Source of the DNA: DASQPJ01 sp036268355
GTDB taxonomy: Bacteria > Actinomycetota > Actinomycetes > Sporichthyales > Sporichthyaceae
NCBI GenBank assembly: GCA_036268355.1
Contig: DATAUG010000241.1
Coordinates: 1 to 64,000, forward strand
Length of the DNA stretch: 64,000 nucleotides
Direction of reading: 5' to 3'
Part shown: positions 42,166 through 51,510 of the stretch, piece after piece
Numbering within the stretch: position 1 is the stretch's first letter
Layout: the number at the start of each line of letters is the position of its first letter
Position numbers and translations under genes: made by a program
The notes under the pieces: generated by a model
Database searches by the model: none
Told to the model about the DNA's origin: nothing
What the model saw: only the letters and a program-made list of their open reading frames with translations

Positions 42166-43530
42166 TCAGGAGTGCGACTGCCCGGCCGTCCCGTCGCCGC
42201 GAACGGCCCGACGCAACCGTCCTGTCCGCTCGGCGATGTCCCGTTCGGCCCCGTTCGTCGTGGGCCGGTAGTAGTCGCGGCCGACGATCTGGTCGGGCGC
42301 GTACTGCTGCTCAACCACCCCGTGGGGGTAGTCATGCGCGTAGCGGTAACCGACCCCGTGTCCGAGCTTTGCGGCGCCGGGATAGTGCCCGTCGCGCAGG
42401 TGCGCGGGGACCGGCCCGGCCAGACCCGCGGCCAGATCCGCCTGCGCCGCGTTGATCGCATTGATCACCGCGTTCGACTTCGGCGCAACCGCGAGCGCGA
42501 TGGTCGCCTGAGCCAGGTTGAGCCGGGCCTCCGGCAGGCCGATCAGCGCCACCGCCTGGGCGGCGGCCACCGCGGTCGGCAGCGCCGTGGGGTCGGCCAG
42601 GCCGACGTCCTCACTGGCCAGGATCACCAGGCGGCGAGCAATGAACCGCGGGTCCTCGCCCGCCTCGATCATCCGAGCCAGGTAATGCAGCGCAGCGTCC
42701 GGGTCGCTGCCGCGGACCGACTTGATGAACGCCGAGATGACGTCGTAGTGCTGGTCGCCGTCGCGGTCGTAGCGGGCCGCCGCCGCGGCCACCGCCTGCT
42801 CCAGTCGCTCCAACGTGACGGCCGGTTCGCCCAGGTCCAGTGCGGCCCCGGCGGCCGCCTCCAGCGCGGTCAGTGCCCGACGAGCGTCGCCGCCGGCGAC
42901 CCGGACCAGGTGCTCCCGAGCGGGGAGCTCCAGCCCGATCAGGCCATCCAACCCGCGCTCGTCGGCCAGTGCGCGGTCGATCAGCGTCCCCACCGCGACA
43001 TCGTCGATCTGACGCAGCGTCAGCAACAGCGAGCGGGACAGCAGCGGTGAGATCACCGAGAAGTGGGGGTTCTCCGTGGTCGCCGCGACCAGGATCACGG
43101 TGCGGTCCTCCACGGCGTGCAACAACGTGTCCTGCTGGGCCTTGGAGAATCGATGGACCTCGTCGAGGAACAGGACGGTCTCTCCCCCACCCATCCCGGT
43201 CGTCCGGCGTGCCTCGACGAGGGTGTCCCGGACCTCCTTCACCCCCGCGCTGACCGCCGACAATTCCACGAAACGTCGCCCGGTGGCGCCGGCGATGATC
43301 CGCGCCAGCGTGGTCTTGCCGGTCCCCGGCGGCCCCCACAGCAACACCGACGGCGGCACCGCGGCGGCACTGCCCGGCCCCGACTCGACCAGTCGACGCA
43401 ACGGCGAACCGGCGCCGAGCAAGTGATCCTGTCCGACCACCTCGTCGAGCGAGACCGGCCGCATGCGCGAAGCCAACGGCAGCCGAGGCGGCATCGCCGC
43501 GTCGAACAACGTCTCCAGGTCGGCGCCCAC
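42166..43530 (-). CDS. rarA: replication-associated recombination protein A (RarA/MgsA)
   Basis: 454 residues, an AAA+ ATPase related to clamp loaders and acting at stalled forks. The N-terminus has the RPVSLDEVVGQDHLLG box. Walker A is WGPPGTGKTTLARI near residue 65, Walker B is LFLDEVHRFSKAQQD near 120, and sensor 1 lies in ATTENPHFSVI. The C-terminal tetramerisation domain contains PKSNAVINAI and GYRYAHDYPHG. A clamp-loader-like MgsA_C end is complete. The GTG start is at 43528-43530. Confidence 0.94.
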   Translation of the reverse strand: MGADLETLFDAAMPPRLPLASRMRPVSLDEVVGQDHLLGAGSPLRRLVESGPGSAAAVPPSVLLWGPPGTGKTTLARIIAGATGRRFVELSAVSAGVKEVRDTLVEARRTTGMGGGETVLFLDEVHRFSKAQQDTLLHAVEDRTVILVAATTENPHFSVISPLLSRSLLLTLRQIDDVAVGTLIDRALADERGLDGLIGLELPAREHLVRVAGGDARRALTALEAAAGAALDLGEPAVTLERLEQAVAAAAARYDRDGDQHYDVISAFIKSVRGSDPDAALHYLARMIEAGEDPRFIARRLVILASEDVGLADPTALPTAVAAAQAVALIGLPEARLNLAQATIALAVAPKSNAVINAINAAQADLAAGLAGPVPAHLRDGHYPGAAKLGHGVGYRYAHDYPHGVVEQQYAPDQIVGRDYYRPTTNGAERDIAERTGRLRRAVRGDGTAGQSHS

Positions 43531-43612
43531 TCCTCGACCCTACGGAACCCGGTGGGTCGCCGAAATCCTTCGTCCTCGTTCCGCGACGGCAACTGGGCGC
43601 CGCACTGCCAAC

Positions 43613-43723
43613 TCCGTCAGGGCCCAACCCCCACCCGACACAACCGAACGGACCGAATCTTTCCCGTGCCCTTCAACGTGTCAAGCCAGTTGTGCCGATC
43701 TGTGGACAACGATCGGTTGTGGA
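43613..43723 (+). repeat. 111-base dispersed element with DnaA-box-like site, copy B
   Basis: Gap-free match to the minus strand of 27535-27645. The DnaA-like site is TGTGGACAA at 43701-43709. It lies in the aspS-rarA gap, with orientation relative to the downstream gene opposite to that of copy A, which argues against a conserved mRNA leader. Confidence 0.85.
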
Positions 43724-43737
43724 GGTCCCTGGTCAGG

Positions 43738-45471
43738 TCAGTGCTGGGGTACGGCGTCGATGCCGGCTTCCTTGCGTTGGCCGGCGGTGATCGGCGACGG
43801 GGCGCCGGTCAGCGGGTCGCCGCCGGAGGCGGTCTTCGGGAACGCGATCACGTCACGGATGGTCTCCGCGCCCGCCAGCAGCGCGCACACCCGGTCGAGG
43901 CCCAGCGCAATGCCGCCGTGCGGCGGCGGCCCGTAGGCGAACGCTTCCAGCAGGAAGCCGAATTGCTCGCTCGCCTGGTCCTTGGACAGCCCGATCAGGT
44001 CGAACACCCGCTGCTGCACGTCGCTGCGGTGGATACGGATCGACCCGCCACCGATCTCCGAACCGTTGAGCACGATGTCGTAGGCGTCGGACAACGCGGT
44101 GGCCGGTTCGAGGTCGAAGTTTTCGACGTACTCCGGCGTGGGCGAGGTGAACGGGTGGTGCACCGCGGTCCACCCGCCGTGCGAGTTGCGCTCGAACATC
44201 GGCGCGTCCACGATCCAGACGAACTCCCATCGCCCCGGCTCGATCAGACCGCAGCGCCGGCCGATCTCCAACCGCGCGGCGCCCAGCAACGCCAGACTCG
44301 CCCCACGCTCACCGGCGGCGAGGAAGATGCAGTCCCCCGACGCCGCTCCGGCGGCCGCGGCCAACCCGTCCCGCTCGGCGTCCGACAGGTTCTTGGCGAC
44401 CCCGCCCAGCGAACCGTCCTGACCCACCGTCACATAAGCCAGGCCCTTCGCCCCGCGGGCCCGCGCCCAGTCGCCCCAGGCGTCGAGTTCGCGCCGGGTC
44501 TGGCTCGCTCCGCCGGGCATGACCACCGCGCCGACGTGCTCGGCCTGAAACACCCGGAACTCGGTGCCGGCGAAGTACTGCGTCAGATCGACGAGTTCCT
44601 GCCCGAACCGCAGGTCGGGCTTGTCCGACCCGAAACGCCGCTCGGCCTCGTGCCAGGTCATCGTCGGGATCGGATCGGGGATCTCGTACCCGAGCACCTC
44701 GTCCCACAGCCGGCGGATCACCTTCTCGACCAGCGCGATCACGTCGGCCCGCTCGCAGAACGACATCTCGACGTCGAGCTGGGTGAACTCCGGCTGGCGG
44801 TCGGCCCGGAAGTCCTCGTCGCGGAAGCAGCGGGCGATCTGGTAGTAGCGCTCCAGCCCGGCGACCATCAACAGTTGCTTGAACAACTGCGGGGACTGCG
44901 GCAACGCGTACCAGTGGCCGGGCTGCAACCGGACCGGCACGAGGAAGTCCCGGGCCCCCTCCGGGGTGGACCGGGTCAGGTACGGCGTCTCCACGTCCAG
45001 GAAGCCGTCGGACTCCATGACCTCCCGGATCAGGTGGGTCACCCGAGAACGCAGCCGCATGTTGCCGGCCATGCCGGCCCGGCGCAGGTCCAGGTACCGG
45101 TAACGCAGCCGCGCCTCCTCGCTCACGTTGCCGACGGCATGCTCATCGATCGGGAACGGCAGCGGCGCAGCCTCGGACAGCACGACAACCTCTGCGGCGA
45201 TCACCTCGATCTCGCCCGAGGACAGGTTCGGGTTGGCGTTGCCGGGCGGCCGCGGCGCCACCTGGCCGATCACCTTCAGGCAGTACTCGTTGCGCAGCCC
45301 GTGCGCGGCCTCCTCGTCGCGCACCACGACCTGGACCACCCCGGAGGCGTCGCGCAGGTCGAGGAAGGTCACCCCGCCGTGGTCGCGCCGATGGGCCACC
45401 CAGCCGGCGAGCGTGACCCAGGTCCCGGCGTCGTCGGCCCGCAACGCCCCGCCGTTGTGCGTGCGGATCAA
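43738..45471 (-). CDS. aspS: aspartyl-tRNA synthetase (aspartate/asparagine type likely)
   Basis: 577 residues, bacterial type with OB-fold anticodon domain, class II core and GAD insertion. AHRRDHGGVTFLDLRD near residue 27 keeps the His-Gly-Gly seen in non-discriminating enzymes, which also form Asp-tRNA-Asn for the Asp/Glu amidotransferase; this is inference from one region. Motif 2 FRDEDFRADRQPEFTQLD is near 215, and motif 3 ALGLDRVCALL near 535. The start is TTG 45469-45471. Confidence 0.95.
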   Translation of the reverse strand: MIRTHNGGALRADDAGTWVTLAGWVAHRRDHGGVTFLDLRDASGVVQVVVRDEEAAHGLRNEYCLKVIGQVAPRPPGNANPNLSSGEIEVIAAEVVVLSEAAPLPFPIDEHAVGNVSEEARLRYRYLDLRRAGMAGNMRLRSRVTHLIREVMESDGFLDVETPYLTRSTPEGARDFLVPVRLQPGHWYALPQSPQLFKQLLMVAGLERYYQIARCFRDEDFRADRQPEFTQLDVEMSFCERADVIALVEKVIRRLWDEVLGYEIPDPIPTMTWHEAERRFGSDKPDLRFGQELVDLTQYFAGTEFRVFQAEHVGAVVMPGGASQTRRELDAWGDWARARGAKGLAYVTVGQDGSLGGVAKNLSDAERDGLAAAAGAASGDCIFLAAGERGASLALLGAARLEIGRRCGLIEPGRWEFVWIVDAPMFERNSHGGWTAVHHPFTSPTPEYVENFDLEPATALSDAYDIVLNGSEIGGGSIRIHRSDVQQRVFDLIGLSKDQASEQFGFLLEAFAYGPPPHGGIALGLDRVCALLAGAETIRDVIAFPKTASGGDPLTGAPSPITAGQRKEAGIDAVPQH

Positions 45472-45508
45472 CTCGCCTGCCCTCCCATGTCAGCGCCCTC
45501 CGTAGTGC

Positions 45509-46207
45509 CTAGAGACCACGATGCGGACCGGCCAACGGGGCGGCTTGCGCGAGGTACGGATTGGTGGCGCGCTCGGTGCCGATCGTGGTGGCGCCGCCGT
45601 GCCCGGGGAGCACGATCGTGCCGTCCGGCAGCGGCAGCACCTTCCTCGCCAAGCTGCGCATCATTTCCTGATGACTGCCGCCCGGCAGGTCGGTCCGCCC
45701 GATCGAGCCCTCGAAGAGCACGTCCCCGGACAGCAACAACTGATCGGGTACGTCCGCGTCGGGAGGCAGTCGGAACATCACCGAGCCCGGGGTGTGACCC
45801 GGCGCGTGGTCCACGGTGAACTTCAGCCCGGCCAGTTCGACCACCGCGTCGTCGGCCAGCAACTTGACGTCGTCGGGTTCGGTCCAGGTCAGCCGACCGC
45901 CGAACATCATCGATCCGCCCGGCCCGAGGCCGAGCATCGGGTCCTCGAGCAGCTTGCGGTCGCCGGGGTGGATCCAGGCGGCGATCCCGCGGGCGCCGCA
46001 CACCGGCGTGACGGAGAAGGTGTGGTCCAGGTGGCCGTGCGTCAGCAGGACCGCGACGGGCTGCAAGCCGTGCTCGCCCAACACCTCATCGAGTTGGTCG
46101 ACCACGTCGATACCCGGGTCGATGACCACGCACTGCTCGCCGGCGGCCGGCGCGACCACGTAGCAGTTGGTGCCGAATGCCGCGGCCGGGAAGCCCACCA
46201 CCAGCAC
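45509..46207 (-). CDS. MBL-fold hydrolase, glyoxalase II-like
   Basis: 232 residues, metallo-beta-lactamase fold. Zinc motifs: LLTHGHLDHTFSV near residue 56, APGHTPGSVMF near 133, LLSGDVLFEGSIGRTDLPGG near 160 and LPGHGGATTIG near 203. The set is that of hydroxyacylglutathione hydrolase-like enzymes, common beside aspS and rel in actinobacteria. Since these bacteria use mycothiol, the thioester substrate, if any, is probably not a glutathione one. The GTG start overlaps the conserved strand; divergent from the cyclophilin gene. Confidence 0.88.
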   Translation of the reverse strand: MLVVGFPAAAFGTNCYVVAPAAGEQCVVIDPGIDVVDQLDEVLGEHGLQPVAVLLTHGHLDHTFSVTPVCGARGIAAWIHPGDRKLLEDPMLGLGPGGSMMFGGRLTWTEPDDVKLLADDAVVELAGLKFTVDHAPGHTPGSVMFRLPPDADVPDQLLLSGDVLFEGSIGRTDLPGGSHQEMMRSLARKVLPLPDGTIVLPGHGGATTIGTERATNPYLAQAAPLAGPHRGL

Positions 46208-46307
46208 GTGTCCCCCTCCCGGCGGTCATGACGGATCCCGGCGAGACTATCGGCCGGACACGTCGTCGGCGGGGCACGGCCGGACGGAGCGGCGGCGGGC
46301 CGTCCCA

Positions 46308-46334
46308 CTGACAAGGTGATCCAATCCCTACACT
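46308..46334 (+). promoter_or_regulatory. putative promoter of the cyclophilin gene
   Basis: A good -10, TACACT (46329-46334), with a weak CTGACA at 46308-46313 only 15 bases upstream. It would give a leader of about 80 bases. Confidence 0.3.
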
Positions 46335-46420
46335 TGGCCGCTGCTGGGCCCGCTGCCCGGCTGCAACGGCATCCGTCGGAGCCATCGGCGCCGACGAGAT
46401 CGGCGCAACGGGGAGTGAGC

Positions 46421-47410
46421 GTGGCCGGGAAGGGCAAGCAGACCAGCGCGGAGCGGCGCAAGGAACGGCAGGCCGCTGCGCGGGTCGCGGCGGTCAAGCG
46501 TCGCCGCAAGGTCCGCCTGCAGCTCACCGGCGCCGTGCTGGCCGTGGGGCTGGCCGGTGGTGGCGTCGCCGGTGGCGTCGTCTTCTTCCGGCACGGCAGC
46601 AGCTCCTCCACCGCCGCCAAGCCCCCACCGGACCTGTCGTTGTCGCCGGCGCCGACCCCGAACCAGTCCGGTGCGCCGGCGGGCATGGTGAACTGCGTGT
46701 ACGTCCCGCAGCCGCCGCCGCCGAGCCACTCCCCGTCGGAGATCGACCCCAAGCACCCGACGTTCCCGCCCACCACGGCCGAGAACACGACGCCCGCCTA
46801 CGCGACGCTGGACACCACCGAGGGCCAGATCGTGATGGAGCTGGACGCCAAGCTGGCCCCGTGCTCGGTGAACTCCTTCGTGAGCCTGGCCAAGCAGGGC
46901 TTCTACGACAACACGCCGTGTCACCGCCTGGTGGACGAGAGCCAGGCGGGCGCCACCTACGGGATCCTGCAGTGCGGCGATCCCACCGGTACGGGTCGGG
47001 GCAATCCGGGCTACAAATTCGCCGACGAGGCCCTGGACGGCGCGAAGTACCCGCGCGGCGAGGTTGCGATGGCGAACAGCGGCCCGAACACCAACGGAAG
47101 CCAGTTCTTCATGATGTTCAAGGACTCCGACTTCGAGGCGTCGTACAGCCCGTTCGGGCACATCCTGGCCGGGATGGACGTGCTGGAGAAGGTTGCCGCG
47201 GGCGGCACCACGACAAACCCGCTGAGCCAACAGAACGACGCGCCGAAGACCAAGATCACGATCACCAAGGTCACGATCAGCCCGACCCGCCCACCCGGCG
47301 TGCCCACCGCCCTGCCCAGTTCCACCCCCACGCCGACGACGAAGACCAAGGCCGCCAGTACGCCGAGCAACACCCCGACCCCGACCCCGACCCCGACCAG
47401 CACGCCTTGA
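46421..47410 (+). CDS. membrane-anchored cyclophilin-type peptidyl-prolyl isomerase
   Basis: 329 residues. A basic N-terminus (ERRKERQAAARVAAVKRRRK) and one transmembrane segment (about 34-52) anchor it with the catalytic domain outside. A Pro/Ser-rich spacer follows. The cyclophilin domain (about 120-290) has VNSFVSLAKQGFYDNTPCHR with the catalytic Arg, and GSQFFMMF and FGHILAGMDVLEKV. A Thr/Pro-rich tail (TPTPTPTPTSTP) ends it. The GTG at 46421-46423 has GGGAG five bases upstream; another in-frame GTG lies two codons earlier. It faces DUF349 in the same direction. Confidence 0.9.
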   Translation: MAGKGKQTSAERRKERQAAARVAAVKRRRKVRLQLTGAVLAVGLAGGGVAGGVVFFRHGSSSSTAAKPPPDLSLSPAPTPNQSGAPAGMVNCVYVPQPPPPSHSPSEIDPKHPTFPPTTAENTTPAYATLDTTEGQIVMELDAKLAPCSVNSFVSLAKQGFYDNTPCHRLVDESQAGATYGILQCGDPTGTGRGNPGYKFADEALDGAKYPRGEVAMANSGPNTNGSQFFMMFKDSDFEASYSPFGHILAGMDVLEKVAAGGTTTNPLSQQNDAPKTKITITKVTISPTRPPGVPTALPSSTPTPTTKTKAASTPSNTPTPTPTPTSTP

Positions 47411-47501
47411 TTGGCGGAGCACAGGCGAGCAAGAAGCGCAGCGAACGAACAATGGTCGCAGCAGCCACGCTCCGGCCGAGGCGAGCGCAACGAGGTGAGG
47501 C

Positions 47502-48986
47502 ATGAGCGACTCCGAACCGGGTGCGGTGGACGAGACGCACGCACCGCAATCCGCGCAGGCCGCGGAATTGCCGGAGGCGACCGAAAGCGCACCCGCGCCA
47601 GAAATCGCATCGCCGTCGCCGACCACGGAAGCCGAGGCAACGACTGAGGCGAGCACTGCCGCAGGTGTGCCCACGGCCGCCGAAGCCACACCGTGGCCCG
47701 AGAGCCGCGATCCCGAAGAGTCCCCCCGAGCTGCTGAACACCCAGAGACCGCCGAGCACCCAGAGACCGCCGAGCACGAAGTGCCGGCGCACGCCCAGGA
47801 CTCCGGCGAACCCGTCGAGCCTGCAGCGGAGGAGCCGGTGGCGCCGGCCGTGGGGGTCCTGTCCCCGAGCGAGGCGATGGCCTTCCACCGCGCCCCGTGG
47901 GAGGCGCTCGCGGCCGACGTCGAGGCGCTGGTCGAGCGGATCACGGGGAACGCGATCGCCGCCAAGGAGGCGACTTCCCGGCTGGAGTCGCTTCGGGCCG
48001 GGGCCGCTGCCCTGGGCGCCGCACCCGAGTCGCTGGTCAGTGCCCTGGCCGGCGCCGAGCAATTTCTTGCCGAGCACGTCGCGGCGTTGCGGGCGGCCCG
48101 GACGGCCGCGTCCGCAGCCGCTCGCGAGACGAAGAACCGGATCGTCCTGGAGTCCGAGGACATCGCGGCCTCCGACCAGTGGCGCGTCGGCAGCGAACGG
48201 CTTCCGCTCCTGCTCGAGGAGTGGAAGGCGTGTGCCCGGCTGGACCGAAAGACCGACGACGAGCTGTGGAAGCGCTTCTCCAGTGCCCGGTCGTTGTTCG
48301 CCAAGCGGCGCAAGGCGCACTACAACGAGCTGAACGCGGGCCGCACGAGCGCCCGGTCGACCAAGGAAGACCTGGTCGTGCGGGCCGAGCAACTTGCGTC
48401 CTCCACCGACTGGGCCGGCACTGCCGCGGCCTACCGCTCGTTGATGGCCGAGTGGAAGGCGGCCGGCCGGGCCGGGCGCGAGGTCGACGACGAACTGTGG
48501 GCGCGCTTCCGCGCCGCCCAGGACGAGTTCTTTGCGGGCCGCAACGCGGCCCTCGGCGCCCGTGAATCCGAGCAGACGCAGAACATGACGGCCAAGGAGG
48601 AATTGCTGGCCGAGGCGGAACGGCTGGTTCCGGTGAGCGACGCGCGTTCCGCCCGGACCGCACTGCGATCGATCGTCGACCGGTGGAACGCGATCGGGCC
48701 GGTGCCGGCCGGAGTGCGGTCGGCGTTGGAGGCCAGGTTGACCGCGGTGGAGAACGCCGTCCGAGCGGCGGGCGAACCGGCCACCGCCGCCCGCAACTCG
48801 CCGGCGCGGGCCCGGGCCGAGGAGACCGTGGCGGCATTACGGGCCTCGATAACGACGCTGGAGACCAAGGGGGAGCGCGCCCGCGCGTCCGGCGACACCA
48901 AGCGCGCCACCGAGGCCGCCGAGGCCGCGGCCGCGCGGCGCGAGTGGTTGGCCGAGGCCGAGCGTACGTTGGCGCAGCTGAGTTAA
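47502..48986 (+). CDS. DUF349 domain protein
   Basis: 494 residues. An acidic, Glu/Ala/Pro-rich, unordered N-terminus (about 1-125) includes a small repeat, AEHPET twice, encoded by an 18-base tandem repeat near 47742-47777. The rest is alpha-helical with DUF349 repeats: RLPLLLEEWKACARLDRKTDDELWKRF near residue 235 and AAYRSLMAEWKAAGRAGREVDDELWARF near 310. DUF349 proteins stand next to rel in actinobacteria; the function is not established. A GAGCGA-rich tract lies just before the ATG. The TAA stop overlaps the rel stop in TTAA. Confidence 0.9.
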   Translation: MSDSEPGAVDETHAPQSAQAAELPEATESAPAPEIASPSPTTEAEATTEASTAAGVPTAAEATPWPESRDPEESPRAAEHPETAEHPETAEHEVPAHAQDSGEPVEPAAEEPVAPAVGVLSPSEAMAFHRAPWEALAADVEALVERITGNAIAAKEATSRLESLRAGAAALGAAPESLVSALAGAEQFLAEHVAALRAARTAASAAARETKNRIVLESEDIAASDQWRVGSERLPLLLEEWKACARLDRKTDDELWKRFSSARSLFAKRRKAHYNELNAGRTSARSTKEDLVVRAEQLASSTDWAGTAAAYRSLMAEWKAAGRAGREVDDELWARFRAAQDEFFAGRNAALGARESEQTQNMTAKEELLAEAERLVPVSDARSARTALRSIVDRWNAIGPVPAGVRSALEARLTAVENAVRAAGEPATAARNSPARARAEETVAALRASITTLETKGERARASGDTKRATEAAEAAAARREWLAEAERTLAQLS

Positions 48987-51343
48987 GTGACGTGCGCGGG
49001 GTCCAGGGCCTGCGCGGCACCGGTGGTGCGGTAAGCGTCGAAGACCCCCGGTACCGCACGGACGTGCTTGAGCACGTGGACCAGGTGTTTCGGGTCGGCC
49101 ATCTCGAAGGTGAAGCGGCTGACCGCGACCCGGTCCCGGGTGGTCGCGACCGTCGCCGACAGGATGTTGACGTGCTGGTCGGACAGGACCCGGGTGATGT
49201 CCGAGAGCAGTCGGGCCCGATCGAGCGCCTCGACCTGGATGGCGACCAGGAACACCGACGACGCGGTGGGCGTCCACTCGACCTCGACGACCCGCTCGGT
49301 CTGGGCGGACAACGACTGCGAGTTCGTGCAGTCGGTGCGGTGCACGGAGACGCCGTTGCCGCGGGTGACGAACCCCATGATCGTGTCGCCGGGCACCGGG
49401 GTGCAGCACCGCGCCAGCTTCACCCACACGTCGTCGGCGCCCCGGACAGTGACCCCGGGATCCCCATGTGGCTGGAACTTGCCCCGCGGGCTGGTCGGCG
49501 ACACCGACTCGGCGACGTCCTCGGTGGTGGAGTCCGTGCCGCCCAGCGAGGTCACCAGCCGCGAGACCACGTGCTGCGCGGAGACGTGTTTCTCACCGAC
49601 CGCCGCGTACAGCGCGGTGATGTCGGTCAGCCGCAGGTCGTGCGCAATGGCGGCCAGCGACTCGGCGGTGAGCAGGCGCTGCAGCGGCAGACCCTGCTTG
49701 CGCATGGCCCGCGCCAGCTCGTCCTTGCCGCGCTCGACGGCCTCCTCGCGGCGTTCCTTGGAGAACCACTGCTTGATCTTGTTGCGGGCCCGCGGGCTGG
49801 CCGCGAAGTCCAGCCAGTCGCGGCTCGGCCCGGCGCCCGGCCCGGAGCCTTTGGCCGTCAGGATCTCCACGACGTCGCCGTTGGCCAACAACGACTCCAA
49901 CGGCACCAACCGACCGTTCACCCGCGCCCCGTGGCAACGGTGGCCCACCTCGGTGTGCACGGCGTAGGCGAGGTCGACCGGGGTGGACCGGTGCGGCAAC
50001 GCGATCGCGTCGCCGGCCGGGGTGAACACGTAGACCTCGGTGCCGGACAGGTCGAAGCGCAGCGACTCGAGGAACTCGGCCGGGTCCGCGGTCTCCTTCT
50101 GCCAGTCCAACAATTGGCGCAGCCACACCATGTCCTCGCCGACGGCCTTCTCGCCGGTGCTTGCCGCGGGCCCGACCGGCGAAGTCTCACCGTTAAGTTC
50201 AGCCTTATATTTCCAGTGCGCAGCCACGCCGTACTCGGCCCGCCGGTGCATCGAGTTGGTGCGGATCTGCAGCTCGACCGGCTTGCCCTCCGGTCCGATC
50301 ACGGTCGTGTGCAGTGACTGGTACATGTTGAACTTCGGCATCGCGATGTAGTCCTTGAACCGCCCGGGAACCGGGTTCCAGCGGGCGTGGACCACGCCGA
50401 CCGTCGCGTAGCAGTCGCGCACGGTGTCGACCAGGATGCGGATACCGACCAGGTCGAAGATGTCTCCGAACTCTCGGCCGCGAACGATCATCTTCTGGTA
50501 GATCGAGTAGTAGTGCTTCGGCCGTCCGGTGACCCGAGACTTGATCCGGGCGCCGCGCAGGTCCATCGACACGTCGTCGATGACCTTGGACAAGTACTCG
50601 TCGCGGCTGGGCGCGCGGTCGGCGACCATTCGCACGATCTCGTCGTACATCTTCGGGTAGAGCGTCGCGAACGAGAGGTCCTCGAGTTCCCACTTGACGG
50701 TGTTCATTCCGAGCCGGTGGGCCAGCGGCGCGTAGATCTCCAGGGTCTCCTTGGCGATGCGGTCCTGCTTGGCCGGCGGCATGTAGCGCAGCGTGCGCAT
50801 GTTGTGCAGCCGGTCGGCGAGCTTGATCACCAGCACGCGGATGTCGCGGGCCATCGCGATGACCATCTTGCGGACGGTCTCGGCCTGCGCGGCGTCGCCG
50901 TAGGTGACCTTGTCCAGCTTCGTCACGCCGTCGACGAGGCCGGCGATCTCCGCCCCGAAGTCGACACGGACGGTGTCGAGGGTGTAGTCGGTGTCCTCGA
51001 CGGTGTCGTGCAGCAACGCGGCGCACAGGGTCGGCGGTTCCATCCCGAGATCGGCCAGGATGGTTGCCACGGCCAACGGATGGGTGATGTACGGCTCGCC
51101 GCTGCGCCGCAGTTGGCCGCGGTGGCACTCCTCGGCCGTCTCGTACGCGCGCTCGATTATCCGCAGGTCGGCCTTCGGGTGGGTGGTCCGCACGCTGCGG
51201 TACAACGGCTCGAGGACCGGGTTGACCGACGGCGAGCGTTGGCCGGCGAGCCGGGCCAGGCGCGCCGCGACTCGGCGGGCGGCACTCGAACTCGGCTGGA
51301 CGGCCGCCTCAGCCGTGGTCGCCGGGACGACCTGATCCGTCAT
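48983..51343 (-). CDS. relA: bifunctional (p)ppGpp synthetase/hydrolase Rel
   Basis: 786 residues. It makes and degrades (p)ppGpp, the stringent response alarmone. The HD hydrolase domain has AALLHDTVEDTDYT near residue 107 and LADRLHNMRTLRYM near 172. The synthetase domain has HYYSIYQKM and RFKDYIAMPKFNMYQSLHTT; the RxKD form marks bifunctional Rel rather than the acidic form of RelA. TGS (about 430-490), a zinc-finger-like region (KLARCCTPVPGD) and C-terminal ACT follow. ATG 51341-51343 follows AAGGAG. Neighbours apt and secF/secD are standard. Confidence 0.96.
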   Translation of the reverse strand: MTDQVVPATTAEAAVQPSSSAARRVAARLARLAGQRSPSVNPVLEPLYRSVRTTHPKADLRIIERAYETAEECHRGQLRRSGEPYITHPLAVATILADLGMEPPTLCAALLHDTVEDTDYTLDTVRVDFGAEIAGLVDGVTKLDKVTYGDAAQAETVRKMVIAMARDIRVLVIKLADRLHNMRTLRYMPPAKQDRIAKETLEIYAPLAHRLGMNTVKWELEDLSFATLYPKMYDEIVRMVADRAPSRDEYLSKVIDDVSMDLRGARIKSRVTGRPKHYYSIYQKMIVRGREFGDIFDLVGIRILVDTVRDCYATVGVVHARWNPVPGRFKDYIAMPKFNMYQSLHTTVIGPEGKPVELQIRTNSMHRRAEYGVAAHWKYKAELNGETSPVGPAASTGEKAVGEDMVWLRQLLDWQKETADPAEFLESLRFDLSGTEVYVFTPAGDAIALPHRSTPVDLAYAVHTEVGHRCHGARVNGRLVPLESLLANGDVVEILTAKGSGPGAGPSRDWLDFAASPRARNKIKQWFSKERREEAVERGKDELARAMRKQGLPLQRLLTAESLAAIAHDLRLTDITALYAAVGEKHVSAQHVVSRLVTSLGGTDSTTEDVAESVSPTSPRGKFQPHGDPGVTVRGADDVWVKLARCCTPVPGDTIMGFVTRGNGVSVHRTDCTNSQSLSAQTERVVEVEWTPTASSVFLVAIQVEALDRARLLSDITRVLSDQHVNILSATVATTRDRVAVSRFTFEMADPKHLVHVLKHVRAVPGVFDAYRTTGAAQALDPAHVT

Positions 51344-51397
51344 CGCGCTCCTTCGCAGCCTCGCCGCACCCCAATGTTAACGGGGTAACCGACAGAT

Positions 51398-51510
51398 GCT
51401 CAGGTGCTCGTTTCCAGCATGGACCGGCAGCGACACCAACCGGGTGCGGACGGTGTCTCGGAGGACCGCAGCTCAGGTGCTCGCCAATGAATGAACCGGG
51501 AGCGACCCGA
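51398..51510. repeat. diverged tandem duplication of the apt 3' end
   Basis: GCTCAGGTGCTCG occurs at 51398-51410 and 51471-51483, the latter containing the apt stop. The similarity continues for about 50 bases on the gene side (51423-51449 against 51495-51521). Translated, the outside copy gives SLPVH in a similar context to the true apt tail. So the rel-apt gap is largely an old copy of the gene end. Confidence 0.6.
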
